The notes: generated from the sequence alone by a model not told the origin. Counted from the stretch's first letter, positions 1 to 5,599 are shown. The stretch is 7,577 nt of DNA from Seribacter sulfatis (GCF_964187635.1 NZ_CAXLMO010000068.1:1-7577); one strand, 5' to 3'. Translations and numbers: made by a program.

Positions 1-48
1 CTGCATTCCATTACGCAATATTTTCAAAATTTCAATTGATCGATTCAT
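1..48 (-). CDS. Possible 5' end of a leftward gene, product unknown (partial)
   Basis: On the minus strand an ATG at 48-46 opens a frame that runs without a stop to the window edge and reads MNRSIEILKILRNGMQ. The frame is also open upstream, with another ATG at 117-115, but that start would overlap the rightward gene at 106. The 48 start leaves a plausible 57-bp divergent gap. The residues look like an amphipathic helix, but 16 codons are far too few to recognise a family. There is no clear ribosome-binding site. The opposite strand is also open in one frame (3-104), so this is only a weak call. Confidence 0.25.
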   Translation of the reverse strand, partial: MNRSIEILKILRNGMQ

Positions 49-105
49 TTGAGCCGTGCAATTACGCCCGAATAAGGTTAATGAAGCAACAGGAAATTTC
101 TTAAT

Positions 106-378
106 ATGAGCATTCATCAATCCAAAAAGGAAAAAGAAGGAGACGACCACGATCTTTTTTACCAAGAATGCTTGGACAAAGCTGAAGGAGATGAATTGCG
201 AGCTTTGGCAATGTATAACTACAGGAAAACAGAGCCGAGTCCCGGAAAAGCCCAAGACCTAGATCAAAGGGAAAAATGGCCCATGCTAGTGCCACTTCTT
301 ATTCTTTACACGCTAGGAACAATCGGTGTGCTTGCACTTGTGTTTGGCTTTCTCGCAAGCCGATTAAATTGGTGGTAA
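106..378 (+). CDS. Small single-pass membrane protein, function unknown
   Basis: This is a 90-residue protein that I do not recognise as a named family. The first 58 residues are charged and soluble, rich in Lys, Glu and Asp, with a helical stretch around residues 15-41 (LFYQECLDKAEGDELRALAM). A single hydrophobic segment at about 60-83 (PMLVPLLILYTLGTIGVLAL) is followed by a short tail ending in WW. No signal peptidase site is evident, so the likely topology is an N-terminal cytoplasmic domain with one inner-membrane anchor. The ATG at 106 is preceded by AGGA at 91-94, an 11-nt gap that is rather long for a Shine-Dalgarno. The gene stands alone, with about 500 bp of non-coding DNA after it. 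The segregated charge and hydrophobic pattern supports a real gene; any role would be a guess. Confidence 0.7.
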   Translation: MSIHQSKKEKEGDDHDLFYQECLDKAEGDELRALAMYNYRKTEPSPGKAQDLDQREKWPMLVPLLILYTLGTIGVLALVFGFLASRLNWW

Positions 379-660
379 GAGGTAATTTTACTGAAAGAAA
401 CAGCGTTTCGTTCCAATAAATAGTATAATATATATTAATAGACCCTTTTTAAAAGTGGTTTGGAGAGATAGTTAACAGCTCAAGTAAAACAGAAAATAAC
501 TGAAATTTACTTCTAGAAAATTCTGGCTTTATTGCATTCAGGTATAGAAATATCGAAGGATAAAACATGTTCCAGATTGAACGGAGTTGATAACCATTAA
601 AATATTCTATTTGAGTTTAAAATCACCATCATAAGTATGCCACATTTCCAGCATTATTTC

Positions 661-681
661 TGTATGGTGAATTACCATACA
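661..681. promoter_or_regulatory. Operator-like dyad, upstream copy
   Basis: This is a perfect 8-bp inverted repeat, TGTATGGT-N5-ACCATACA. Its core GTATGGT-N5-ACCATAC matches the dyad at 777-795 except for one symmetric A/T exchange. The centre is at 671, which is 115 bp from the centre of the second copy (about 11 helical turns). Such pairs typically bind a dimeric HTH repressor and can support looping. The neighbouring HTH gene at 875 is the obvious candidate ligand, by inference. On the minus strand this copy also lies between TTGTAT and AATAAT boxes 18 bp apart, so a leftward promoter is possible, but no leftward gene follows. Confidence 0.6.
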
Positions 682-687
682 ATAAGA

Positions 688-731
688 AAATTATGATCAT
701 GGGTACATTAAAAAAAACATGATTATAATTT
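688..731. repeat. 14-bp-stem inverted repeat with A-rich loop
   Basis: The arms AAATTATGATCATG (688-701) and CATGATTATAATTT (718-731) pair over 14 bp with one G-T wobble, around a 16-nt loop containing a run of eight A. It lies between the two operator-like dyads. It could be a DNA bend or protein-binding region, or an RNA hairpin if transcribed. It is AT-rich and has no T-run after it on the plus strand, so it is not a standard rightward terminator. On the minus strand the loop A-run becomes T but sits inside the hairpin. Confidence 0.45.
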
Positions 732-772
732 GTACAACACACCTGAATAATGAATAGATAGACTAAAAATAA

Positions 773-800
773 TTGAGTAAGGTAATCAACCTTACATAAT
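773..800 (+). promoter_or_regulatory. Putative sigma-70-type promoter of the HTH gene
   Basis: TTGAGT (773-778) and CATAAT (795-800) are separated by 16 bp. Transcription would start near 807, giving a leader of about 68 nt before the ATG at 875. The spacer is almost exactly filled by the dyad at 777-795, so a bound protein would block polymerase. This architecture suggests autorepression by the HTH protein. Confidence 0.45.
777..795. promoter_or_regulatory. Operator-like dyad inside the promoter spacer
   Basis: This is a perfect 7-bp inverted repeat, GTAAGGT-N5-ACCTTAC, centred at 786. It shares the pattern GTAWGGT-N5-ACCWTAC with the dyad at 661-681. Read on opposite strands, the two copies also share the first three spacer bases (AAT). 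It overlaps the last two bases of the candidate -35 box and touches the -10, the classical position for a repressor site. Confidence 0.6.
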
Positions 801-824
801 GTGTGGAAATAGTGAACCAAAAAT

Positions 825-843
825 GTAAGGCATTTCAACTTGC
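825..843. promoter_or_regulatory. Degenerate third copy of the operator motif
   Basis: GTAAGGC-N5-AACTTGC matches the upstream consensus at 11 of 14 half-site positions and lies just downstream of the presumed transcription start, 48 bp from the centre of the second dyad. It may be a weak auxiliary site or chance. Confidence 0.25.
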
Positions 844-874
844 AATATTTATATTTGAGTATCTTATCATAGTG

Positions 875-1462
875 ATGAATTTATTTTCCGAGCACCTTAA
901 TTCACTAGTACGAAGCCACCCTGATAACCTCTCCTGTATCGCTCATAAGGCCCACCTCAGTCGACCTTCTCTTTATGATCTTATCAATGGGAAAACCCTT
1001 CCGAAGAAATCCACTTTAGAAAACCTTTGTTCTGCTCTTTCCCTGTCCGAAAATTCAATTAAGAACCTTTTCAATTTGAACAAGTCAGAACGGCTACGAA
1101 GTTCCCGAAAAGAACACCAGTATTATCTCCAGCAAAAAAAAATTCTGATTTCTGAGGTTAGTTCGCTACTATTAGGAAAAGGTCATGAGATTTCCCGGCC
1201 AATTAGCGCAGGTGAAGCGGATCTTGTTTTGCGACTCAATTCACAACGAATCCCTATTCTAATCTGCCCAACCCCATTAGATTATCCAAAAATATTGGGA
1301 AGCTTACTAAGTTCGATGTTTCAACTTTCAAGTGAGAAAGGATATGTTTGCACCCCATACATTAAATCCTTGGATCGAAAAACGGTAAAGTTATTTAATT
1401 CTCACGGCATCTTAATTTTATCTATTAAGGGAATACTCAAAGAATTAAAATCACTTCGTTAA
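875..1462 (+). CDS. HTH DNA-binding protein with C-terminal nuclease-like (probably inactive) domain
   Basis: The protein has 195 residues from the ATG at 875. The frame extends up to a GTG at 803, but that start lies before the presumed transcription start and would add a non-conserved hydrophobic leader, so 875 is preferred. Residues 18-63 fit an XRE/Cro-type helix-turn-helix: SCIAHKAHLSRPSLYDLING is a clear turn plus recognition helix, followed by the usual 'STLENLCSALSLS' helix. A basic linker (about 70-88) leads to a second domain at about 88-195. Its GKGHEISRPI...EADLVLRL...IPILI order recalls the core of PD-(D/E)XK nuclease-like folds, but the expected (D/E)xK is replaced by LIC, so catalysis is unlikely. 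Probable role: a transcription regulator acting on the adjacent dyads. Non-coding DNA flanks it on both sides. The family name is not recognised. Confidence 0.7.
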   Translation: MNLFSEHLNSLVRSHPDNLSCIAHKAHLSRPSLYDLINGKTLPKKSTLENLCSALSLSENSIKNLFNLNKSERLRSSRKEHQYYLQQKKILISEVSSLLLGKGHEISRPISAGEADLVLRLNSQRIPILICPTPLDYPKILGSLLSSMFQLSSEKGYVCTPYIKSLDRKTVKLFNSHGILILSIKGILKELKSLR

Positions 1463-1526
1463 CACCTTCCAAAGTCACTTTAATTCCATAAGTCACTTAA
1501 ATTGAGAATTTTAAATTTAATTATAA

Positions 1527-1554
1527 CCTATCCCACTCCCCTACCCCACCGACC
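1527..1554. other. C-rich tract with G-runs on the minus strand
   Basis: In otherwise AT-rich DNA, this stretch holds CCC, CCCC and CCCC runs with short spacers. The minus strand therefore reads GG-tc-GG-t-GGGG-ta-GGGG-agt-GGG-ata-GG. There are three runs of three or more G plus GG runs, enough for a two-tetrad G-quadruplex but not a classical four-run three-tetrad one. Confidence 0.3.
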
Positions 1555-1789
1555 TCGAATACGGACTTTCCTAACAGAGATGAAAGTTTAAAGTAATATT
1601 TTCACTAATAAATACCGAAGTTAATGACGGAAAAAATCATCATACCCTAATAAATTCAGATTATTTTTTAGCAGGATTAATTAATTATATCCTATGATTA
1701 ACTCCCTTTTCCTTCTATTAGCACGGTCTTTTCTATGCCCTATCTAAGGCTTTGGGAGTCCTCTCCAAGGAAATAAAGTCTCGCAGTTA

Positions 1790-1803
1790 TTCCTACGTAG
1801 GAA
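1790..1803. promoter_or_regulatory. Perfect 14-bp palindrome, possible protein-binding site
   Basis: TTCCTACGTAGGAA is a perfect spacerless palindrome in non-coding DNA. It is more likely a binding site for a symmetric dimer than a hairpin, because there is no loop. It does not share the core of the dyads upstream of the HTH gene. No gene starts within 200 bp, so its target is unknown. Confidence 0.35.
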
Positions 1804-1946
1804 ATAAATTTTTGGACTAATCTTTACTATACAAAAAGGCAGATATGAATACATGCCTAGTAACATTTAGATTTCCGCCAAAGTATTGAGAGTGAATTGA
1901 TCAAACCGTTTTTAATTTGATTCAGCCTCAAAAGACAAAAGATCGT

Positions 1947-1974
1947 CCTTTAAAAGGGAATTTATCTTTAAAGG
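1947..1974. repeat. Short inverted repeat upstream of the tRNA promoter
   Basis: CCTTTAAA (1947-1954) and TTTAAAGG (1967-1974) form an 8-bp stem with a 12-nt loop, followed by TTGTTTGTTG. It could be a weak AT-rich terminator isolating the tRNA transcript, or an AT-rich upstream element for its promoter. The evidence does not decide between these. Confidence 0.25.
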
Positions 1975-1981
1975 TTGTTTG

Positions 1982-2010
1982 TTGACGAAGTTAAACATCT
2001 TCTATATTGA
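1982..2010 (+). promoter_or_regulatory. Putative sigma-70-type promoter of tRNA-Lys
   Basis: TTGACG (1982-1987) is one base off the -35 consensus. Candidate -10 boxes are TATATT (2003-2008, 15-bp spacer) and TATTGA (2005-2010, 17-bp spacer). Transcription would begin around 2015, about 12 nt ahead of the tRNA 5' end, a typical short tRNA leader. Confidence 0.5.
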
Positions 2011-2026
2011 TATTAGCCTTCAACAT

Positions 2027-2102
2027 GGGTCGGTAGCTCAATCGGTAGAGCAGTGGCCTTTTAAGCCATTGGTTCCGGGTTCGAGTCCCGGCCGGCCTAC
2101 CA
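2027..2102 (+). tRNA. tRNA-Lys, anticodon UUU, CCA encoded
   Basis: A complete 76-nt cloverleaf can be folded by eye. The acceptor stem is 2027-2033 with 2092-2098, the D-stem GCTC/GAGC (2036-2039, 2048-2051), and the anticodon stem 2053-2057 with 2065-2069. The loop CTTTTAA puts anticodon TTT at 2060-2062. The T-stem CCGGG/CCCGG carries a TTCGAGT loop. The discriminator is A (2099) and CCA is encoded (2100-2102). It decodes AAA and AAG. Oddities are a G-U pair at position 1-72 and a U-G at 4-69, with all other stem pairs intact apart from one G-U at the top of the anticodon stem. It lies 67 bp ahead of the proteolytic flagellin, which has its own promoter. Confidence 0.96.
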
Positions 2103-2115
2103 TTGTTGATTTCTC

Positions 2116-2142
2116 TAAAGTTTTGTGCGGTATAGTCGATTA
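2116..2142 (+). promoter_or_regulatory. Sigma-28 (FliA-type) flagellar promoter
   Basis: TAAAGTTT (2116-2123), an 11-bp spacer and GTCGATTA (2135-2142) match the sigma-28 consensus TAAAGTTT-N11-GCCGATAA: the -35 perfectly, the -10 at six of eight positions, with the exact spacer. Transcription would start near 2149, about 20 nt before the flagellin ATG. This ties the gene to late (class 3) flagellar expression. Confidence 0.8.
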
Positions 2143-2169
2143 TGTAATTTTAATTAATCCTATTTTTCG

Positions 2170-3885
2170 ATGATTTCCCCAGTTAATAACAATCTCACCG
2201 GTCTTGTCTTTGAATCCCATAATGACAAAATTGATTTAGAACAGTCACTCGCAAAGCTTTCTTCTGGCAACAAACTCGTTCGAACTGGAGATGACACTGG
2301 GGCATTTAGTCAGGCTTCTAAACTTGGCTCCAAAAATAAAAGAGATTTAGTCAGTTTACAAAATCTACAAAATCTCCTTTCTTACACTCAGGTTCAAGAT
2401 GGTTCTCTTCAATCTGTGGGTAAAATTCTGAACCGACTTGGGGAGATTACTGTTCGTGCATTAGATGTTACCTCGACCGATGCAGATCGTGAAAATTACA
2501 ATAAAGAATTCCTTGAATTAGCCGATCAACTAGATCAATTAAAAACTGAGGATTTTAATGGGCTTGAATTATTTGGTGCCGGCTCGTTTAGCCAAGATAA
2601 AAAAGATTTTATAGAAAGCTTAAAGAAAAACTGGCTGGAGGCATCTGAGGTAATTATAAATCAAGAATACGGTTGGACTACTGCACCTGCTGATAGTTGG
2701 GACTTAATAGTTAATGAAAATGATACAGGTGGTTATGCGGCATTTGTGAGAACGGCACAATACGGAGATGGAACCGCCGATGTAATTGAAATGCAATTCG
2801 ATCTCCCTGATTTTGCTGCACCCCATACATCCCCCAATTCAACTGCAGATCGAGTTGTTGCCCATGAAATGGTTCACCTCATGCAGGCACAGAATTCCTA
2901 TTACGGTGATATTACTGGAGATGGTTCGAGCAGAGGAACCTGGTTTAAAGAAGGCTTAGCTGAATTTATTCATGGAGCGGATAGTAGGGTAAACTCTATT
3001 TTGAGCGGGAATGGGAATGATTTTTCAGCATTAACTTCTGCCATCGGATCAGGAAATGAAAGTTGGGTTTCTTCCGAGCAATATGCAACAGGATATCTTG
3101 CGGTAAAATTCCTCCACAGTAGAATTAAAGCAAGTGGGCAAGCCGACGGTATAAAGCATATGACAACTTGGATGAAAACTCAGTTTGATGATATAACTAA
3201 GACTTCTTCTGACAGCGGAATTGATGATTACTTTCAAACTTTTAATATCTCAAAACCCTCGGGAGGAAACTTTTCAAGTAATTCAGATTTTATTTCCAAT
3301 TACGATGGTAGTGATGGGCAAAATTTCATTTCTAATCTGCGCACTCTTAATCAATTTACCAACACTGATACTGGTTCAATTCGAGGCAGTGATGAGGGGG
3401 GTACTACTCTCAATGCCCAAGCCGTTGTCCCAGATACTTCCGGAACTCCAGGTAGCAGTTATGTGGAAGAAGAAGATAACTCCTCATTGGCTGCAACAAT
3501 TGACGGCACGGGGCTCACTTATGATTTAAAGAGCGTAAATACTGTTACAGTAAACACAGATACTTACAATATTGAGTCCATTACCAATGCCAAAAGTACC
3601 TTAACTCAAATTACGACCTGGATTGAAAATTTAGCTTCCGAAAGAGCAAATGTGGGAGCCAATATGAGTCGATTAGAGAAAGAAATGCAAAATTTGAATG
3701 GCAAGATTACTACTGGAGAAATGGCAGTGGGACGGATTCAGGATACTGATGTGGCAACAGAAAGTACCAAGTTTGCATCCAGTCAAGTCCGCATGCAGGC
3801 GAGTATTGCCATTCTTGCACAAGCAAAGGATTTAAATGTTGGCATAAGTGATTTAATCCGGGGCATTATGATCGGCCAGTCTTAG
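2170..3885 (+). CDS. Flagellin with internal zinc metallopeptidase domain (flagellinolysin)
   Basis: A 571-residue filament subunit that should be proteolytic. Residues 1-137 form the flagellin N-terminal D0/D1 region: LSSGNKLVRTGDDTGAFSQA parallels the classical LSSG...DDAAG motif, followed by a heptad-rich helix (LQNLLSYTQVQDGSL). Residues about 460-571 form the C-terminal D1/D0 helices (ERANVGANMSRLE, AILAQAKDL). Between them, about 140-440, lies a gluzincin-type peptidase. HEMVH (232-236) gives two zinc ligands and the catalytic Glu233. WFKEGLAEF (258-266) gives the likely third ligand Glu261, and YATGYLAVKFL (305-315) the supporting helix. This arrangement matches proteolytic flagellins called flagellinolysins. 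The protein has no cysteine and no signal peptide, as expected for flagellar type III export. The ATG at 2170 is chosen from its fit to the sigma-28 leader; no Shine-Dalgarno is seen. No other flagellar gene is in the window. Activity and substrate are inferred. Confidence 0.93.
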   Translation: MISPVNNNLTGLVFESHNDKIDLEQSLAKLSSGNKLVRTGDDTGAFSQASKLGSKNKRDLVSLQNLQNLLSYTQVQDGSLQSVGKILNRLGEITVRALDVTSTDADRENYNKEFLELADQLDQLKTEDFNGLELFGAGSFSQDKKDFIESLKKNWLEASEVIINQEYGWTTAPADSWDLIVNENDTGGYAAFVRTAQYGDGTADVIEMQFDLPDFAAPHTSPNSTADRVVAHEMVHLMQAQNSYYGDITGDGSSRGTWFKEGLAEFIHGADSRVNSILSGNGNDFSALTSAIGSGNESWVSSEQYATGYLAVKFLHSRIKASGQADGIKHMTTWMKTQFDDITKTSSDSGIDDYFQTFNISKPSGGNFSSNSDFISNYDGSDGQNFISNLRTLNQFTNTDTGSIRGSDEGGTTLNAQAVVPDTSGTPGSSYVEEEDNSSLAATIDGTGLTYDLKSVNTVTVNTDTYNIESITNAKSTLTQITTWIENLASERANVGANMSRLEKEMQNLNGKITTGEMAVGRIQDTDVATESTKFASSQVRMQASIAILAQAKDLNVGISDLIRGIMIGQS

Positions 3886-3898
3886 ATCTTTCTGCGCA

Positions 3899-5464
3899 CT
3901 ACCCTACCCATTTTTGAAGTAACGGAAAATCAACCTTGCCGGTGGGAAGTATTGGAAATTCCGCAATAATCTGAACTTTTTTGGGAATCCATAAATTGGG
4001 AAGTCCATTCTCGCTTAATTTCTTTCGGAGCTTTGGAAAATCAATTTCCTGATCAATTACTAAAATGAGTTGCTCCCCTTTATTCTCATCGGATTTCCCA
4101 ATAATGAGTAAAGATGCTTCATTCTCCTCATTGCCAAAGAGAATCTGCTTGATGCGAGCTTCAATTGTTTCATGAGGTACCATTTCTCCCCCAATTTTTG
4201 AAAATCGTGATAATCGACCCTTAATAAATAAAAAATCATCCTGATCTAAATAACCGATATCCCCGGTAACAAACCAATTCTCCTTCGTAAGTACTTCATT
4301 CGTTTTTTCTAAATCATTCAAATAACCGGAAAAAATATTGGGACCTCGAAAACATAGAAGTCCGCTTTCTCCCACTTGTAAATCTTCGCGGGTTTCTGGG
4401 TGAATTGTTTTACACTCAATATCGGAAAACAAATGACCAACTGAACCTTCACGGGATCCCTCTTTGGGTAAATTAAAACTTATTACTGGAGAAGTTTCTG
4501 TTAACCCGTAGCCTTCTAGATAGGAACAGTTGGCAAATTCTTCCCATTTCTTTTTAAAAGAACTCTCCGTTTTCTCTGCTCCCGCTACTACATAGCGAAT
4601 TGATTCAAAATCTTCCTTCTTTCCTTTATTCAAAAAACCACGCAAAAAAGTGGGGGTTCCCAACAAAAAAGTAATTTTTTCTTTCTGAATGGCATGAAGG
4701 CCAGACTTCACATCCAAAGGAGATGGAACAGTGACGAATGGAATATCATAAAGTAATGGGAAACAGGTGGATACAGTGAATCCAAAACTGTGAAATAACG
4801 GCAAATTGGCAAGGATCTTGGCGTCCTTATCAAAAAGTCCCAATCGGTTAATTTGAGCACAATTAGACAGAATATTTTGGTGTGTAAGGACAACCCCTTT
4901 GGGTTCACCAGAACTTCCACTTGTAAATAATAGCGTCGCTTCCTCGGAATCAATTTTACTTGGAATTTTAAGAAAGAATCGAGCCAATTGATAAGGAAAT
5001 TGTAATAAAACCGCTTCTTTTATGAGTCGATAAGGAGTTAAAGATATTTTTTGCAACCAAGTTGAAATTTCAAATAAATCATCAGTCCATGGAAAATCTG
5101 GAAATTTATTCATCATCTTTGTGGCGGATATGATAGTTTTAATCTCCGCTTTTTGAATAAGGTTTTCCGCAATATTCGAACCGAGAGAAAAATTCAAATT
5201 AACCGGGATTTTTCCGGCAAATAAAACCGCAAGGTTTGCAATTGTTCCGGCTAATCCAGGGGGTAAAATAATCCCAATTCGTTGGGAATGAGAATTTTTC
5301 CGCAAATGAAGTCCTAATTTAACGGAAAGGATTAAAAGTTTTTTCCGGGAGCATATGAAGGGGCCCGGTAATCCATAATCCACCAATGGTGCATGCGAAG
5401 TCTTTTTCATCAAAGATTGGAAAAATGCTTCTGCTAAATGCTTTTTTTCGTTTTGAATATCCAA
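3899..5464 (-). CDS. Stand-alone Aas-like acyl-ACP/acyl-CoA synthetase (AMP-binding)
   Basis: A 521-residue ANL-superfamily adenylating enzyme that activates a fatty acid with ATP and passes it to ACP or CoA. All core motifs are intact: P-loop TSGSSGEPKG (181-190), NLPLFHSFGFT (220-230), GYGLTETSP (318-326), TGD (400-402), GRLSRFSKIGGEMV (416-429) and the C-terminal catalytic Lys510 in LPTGKVD. The GRLSRFSKIGGEMVP version resembles the synthetase half of Aas (acyl-ACP synthetase/2-acylglycerophosphoethanolamine acyltransferase) more than FadD. The acyltransferase half and any transporter domain are absent. A likely role is recycling free fatty acids into phospholipid. The start is TTG at 5464, since an in-frame stop lies three codons upstream; the next Met is residue 19 (5410). 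It is convergent with the flagellin, 13 bp apart, and divergent from cimA. ACP versus CoA specificity cannot be read from sequence. Confidence 0.9.
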   Translation of the reverse strand: MDIQNEKKHLAEAFFQSLMKKTSHAPLVDYGLPGPFICSRKKLLILSVKLGLHLRKNSHSQRIGIILPPGLAGTIANLAVLFAGKIPVNLNFSLGSNIAENLIQKAEIKTIISATKMMNKFPDFPWTDDLFEISTWLQKISLTPYRLIKEAVLLQFPYQLARFFLKIPSKIDSEEATLLFTSGSSGEPKGVVLTHQNILSNCAQINRLGLFDKDAKILANLPLFHSFGFTVSTCFPLLYDIPFVTVPSPLDVKSGLHAIQKEKITFLLGTPTFLRGFLNKGKKEDFESIRYVVAGAEKTESSFKKKWEEFANCSYLEGYGLTETSPVISFNLPKEGSREGSVGHLFSDIECKTIHPETREDLQVGESGLLCFRGPNIFSGYLNDLEKTNEVLTKENWFVTGDIGYLDQDDFLFIKGRLSRFSKIGGEMVPHETIEARIKQILFGNEENEASLLIIGKSDENKGEQLILVIDQEIDFPKLRKKLSENGLPNLWIPKKVQIIAEFPILPTGKVDFPLLQKWVG

Positions 5465-5528
5465 GATTATTTAAACTTAGCGTAAAGGCTTTGTGGTTGC
5501 CATAAAAACATCGCATAGGATACTATTT

Positions 5529-5558
5529 TTGTTATGAGCTTTTGCTATACATTATATT
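5529..5558 (+). promoter_or_regulatory. Candidate cimA promoter
   Basis: TTGTTA (5529-5534) and TATATT (5553-5558) are separated by 18 bp and would start transcription near 5565, leaving a leader of about 150 nt that contains the hairpin at 5600-5642. An alternative -10, TATACT, lies at 5616-5621 in the hairpin loop but has no good -35. Region 5465-5716 must also carry the leftward promoter of the synthetase, for which no clear boxes were seen. Confidence 0.3.
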
Positions 5559-5599
5559 GCTCCAAAAGCATTTACCCAAAAAATTTCAATCGAATTTCG

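Larger units (their letters stand above)
379..874. other. Long AT-rich intergenic region with regulatory dyads
   Basis: No convincing gene is seen in these roughly 500 bases. A weak GAAAC-AGC-GTTTC hairpin lies shortly after the membrane-protein gene at about 400-412, but it lacks a clean T-run and is not called as a terminator. The rightmost 215 bases hold the paired dyads, the long hairpin and the promoter listed separately. The stretch from about 420 to 640 is AT-rich and shows nothing I can assign. Confidence 0.6.
1463..1981. other. Intergenic region without a recognisable gene
   Basis: About 520 bases separate the HTH gene from the tRNA promoter. No open frame with protein-like composition was seen. 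Two AAGTCACTT copies 18 bp apart (1472-1480 and 1490-1498), with an AAATCACTT variant at 1448-1456, lie at the end of the HTH gene. A weak ACTTTC/GAAAGT hairpin lies at 1565-1587. AGGAAATAAA occurs twice (1768-1777 and 1799-1808). The C-rich tract and the palindrome are listed separately. No GC-rich terminator with a T-run is visible after the HTH gene. Confidence 0.5.

Noticed and set aside
3..104. Plus-strand frame open from the window edge to a TAA just before the small membrane-protein gene
   Set aside because: It could be the tail of an upstream gene, but the residues look less protein-like than the opposite strand and 34 codons cannot be recognised.
629..838. Minus-strand frame of 69 codons
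   Set aside because: It crosses both operator dyads and the hairpin, has low-complexity hydrophobic and aromatic content, and overlaps the HTH promoter.
803..874. GTG at 803 as start of the HTH protein
   Set aside because: It lies before the predicted transcription start near 807, adds a non-HTH-like hydrophobic leader, and the ATG at 875 gives a normal HTH protein N-terminus.
1979..2173. Open frame of 64 codons on the plus strand
   Set aside because: It runs straight through the tRNA-Lys gene and its promoter; the encoded residues (SVAQSVEQW..., PGSSPGRPT) are the typical accidental translation of a tRNA.
3221..3529. Plus-strand frame of 102 codons inside the flagellin gene
   Set aside because: It lies wholly within the linker of the proteolytic flagellin in another frame and has no recognisable motif.
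2170..3885. Assembly chimera joining a flagellin and a protease
   Set aside because: The frame is continuous over 571 codons, both flagellin ends are present, there is no cysteine throughout, and the domain order matches known proteolytic flagellins.
5319..5516. Minus-strand frame starting at an ATG upstream of the synthetase
   Set aside because: It is in a different frame from the synthetase and continues over conserved synthetase sequence; no frameshift is needed, since the synthetase frame is complete from TTG 5464.
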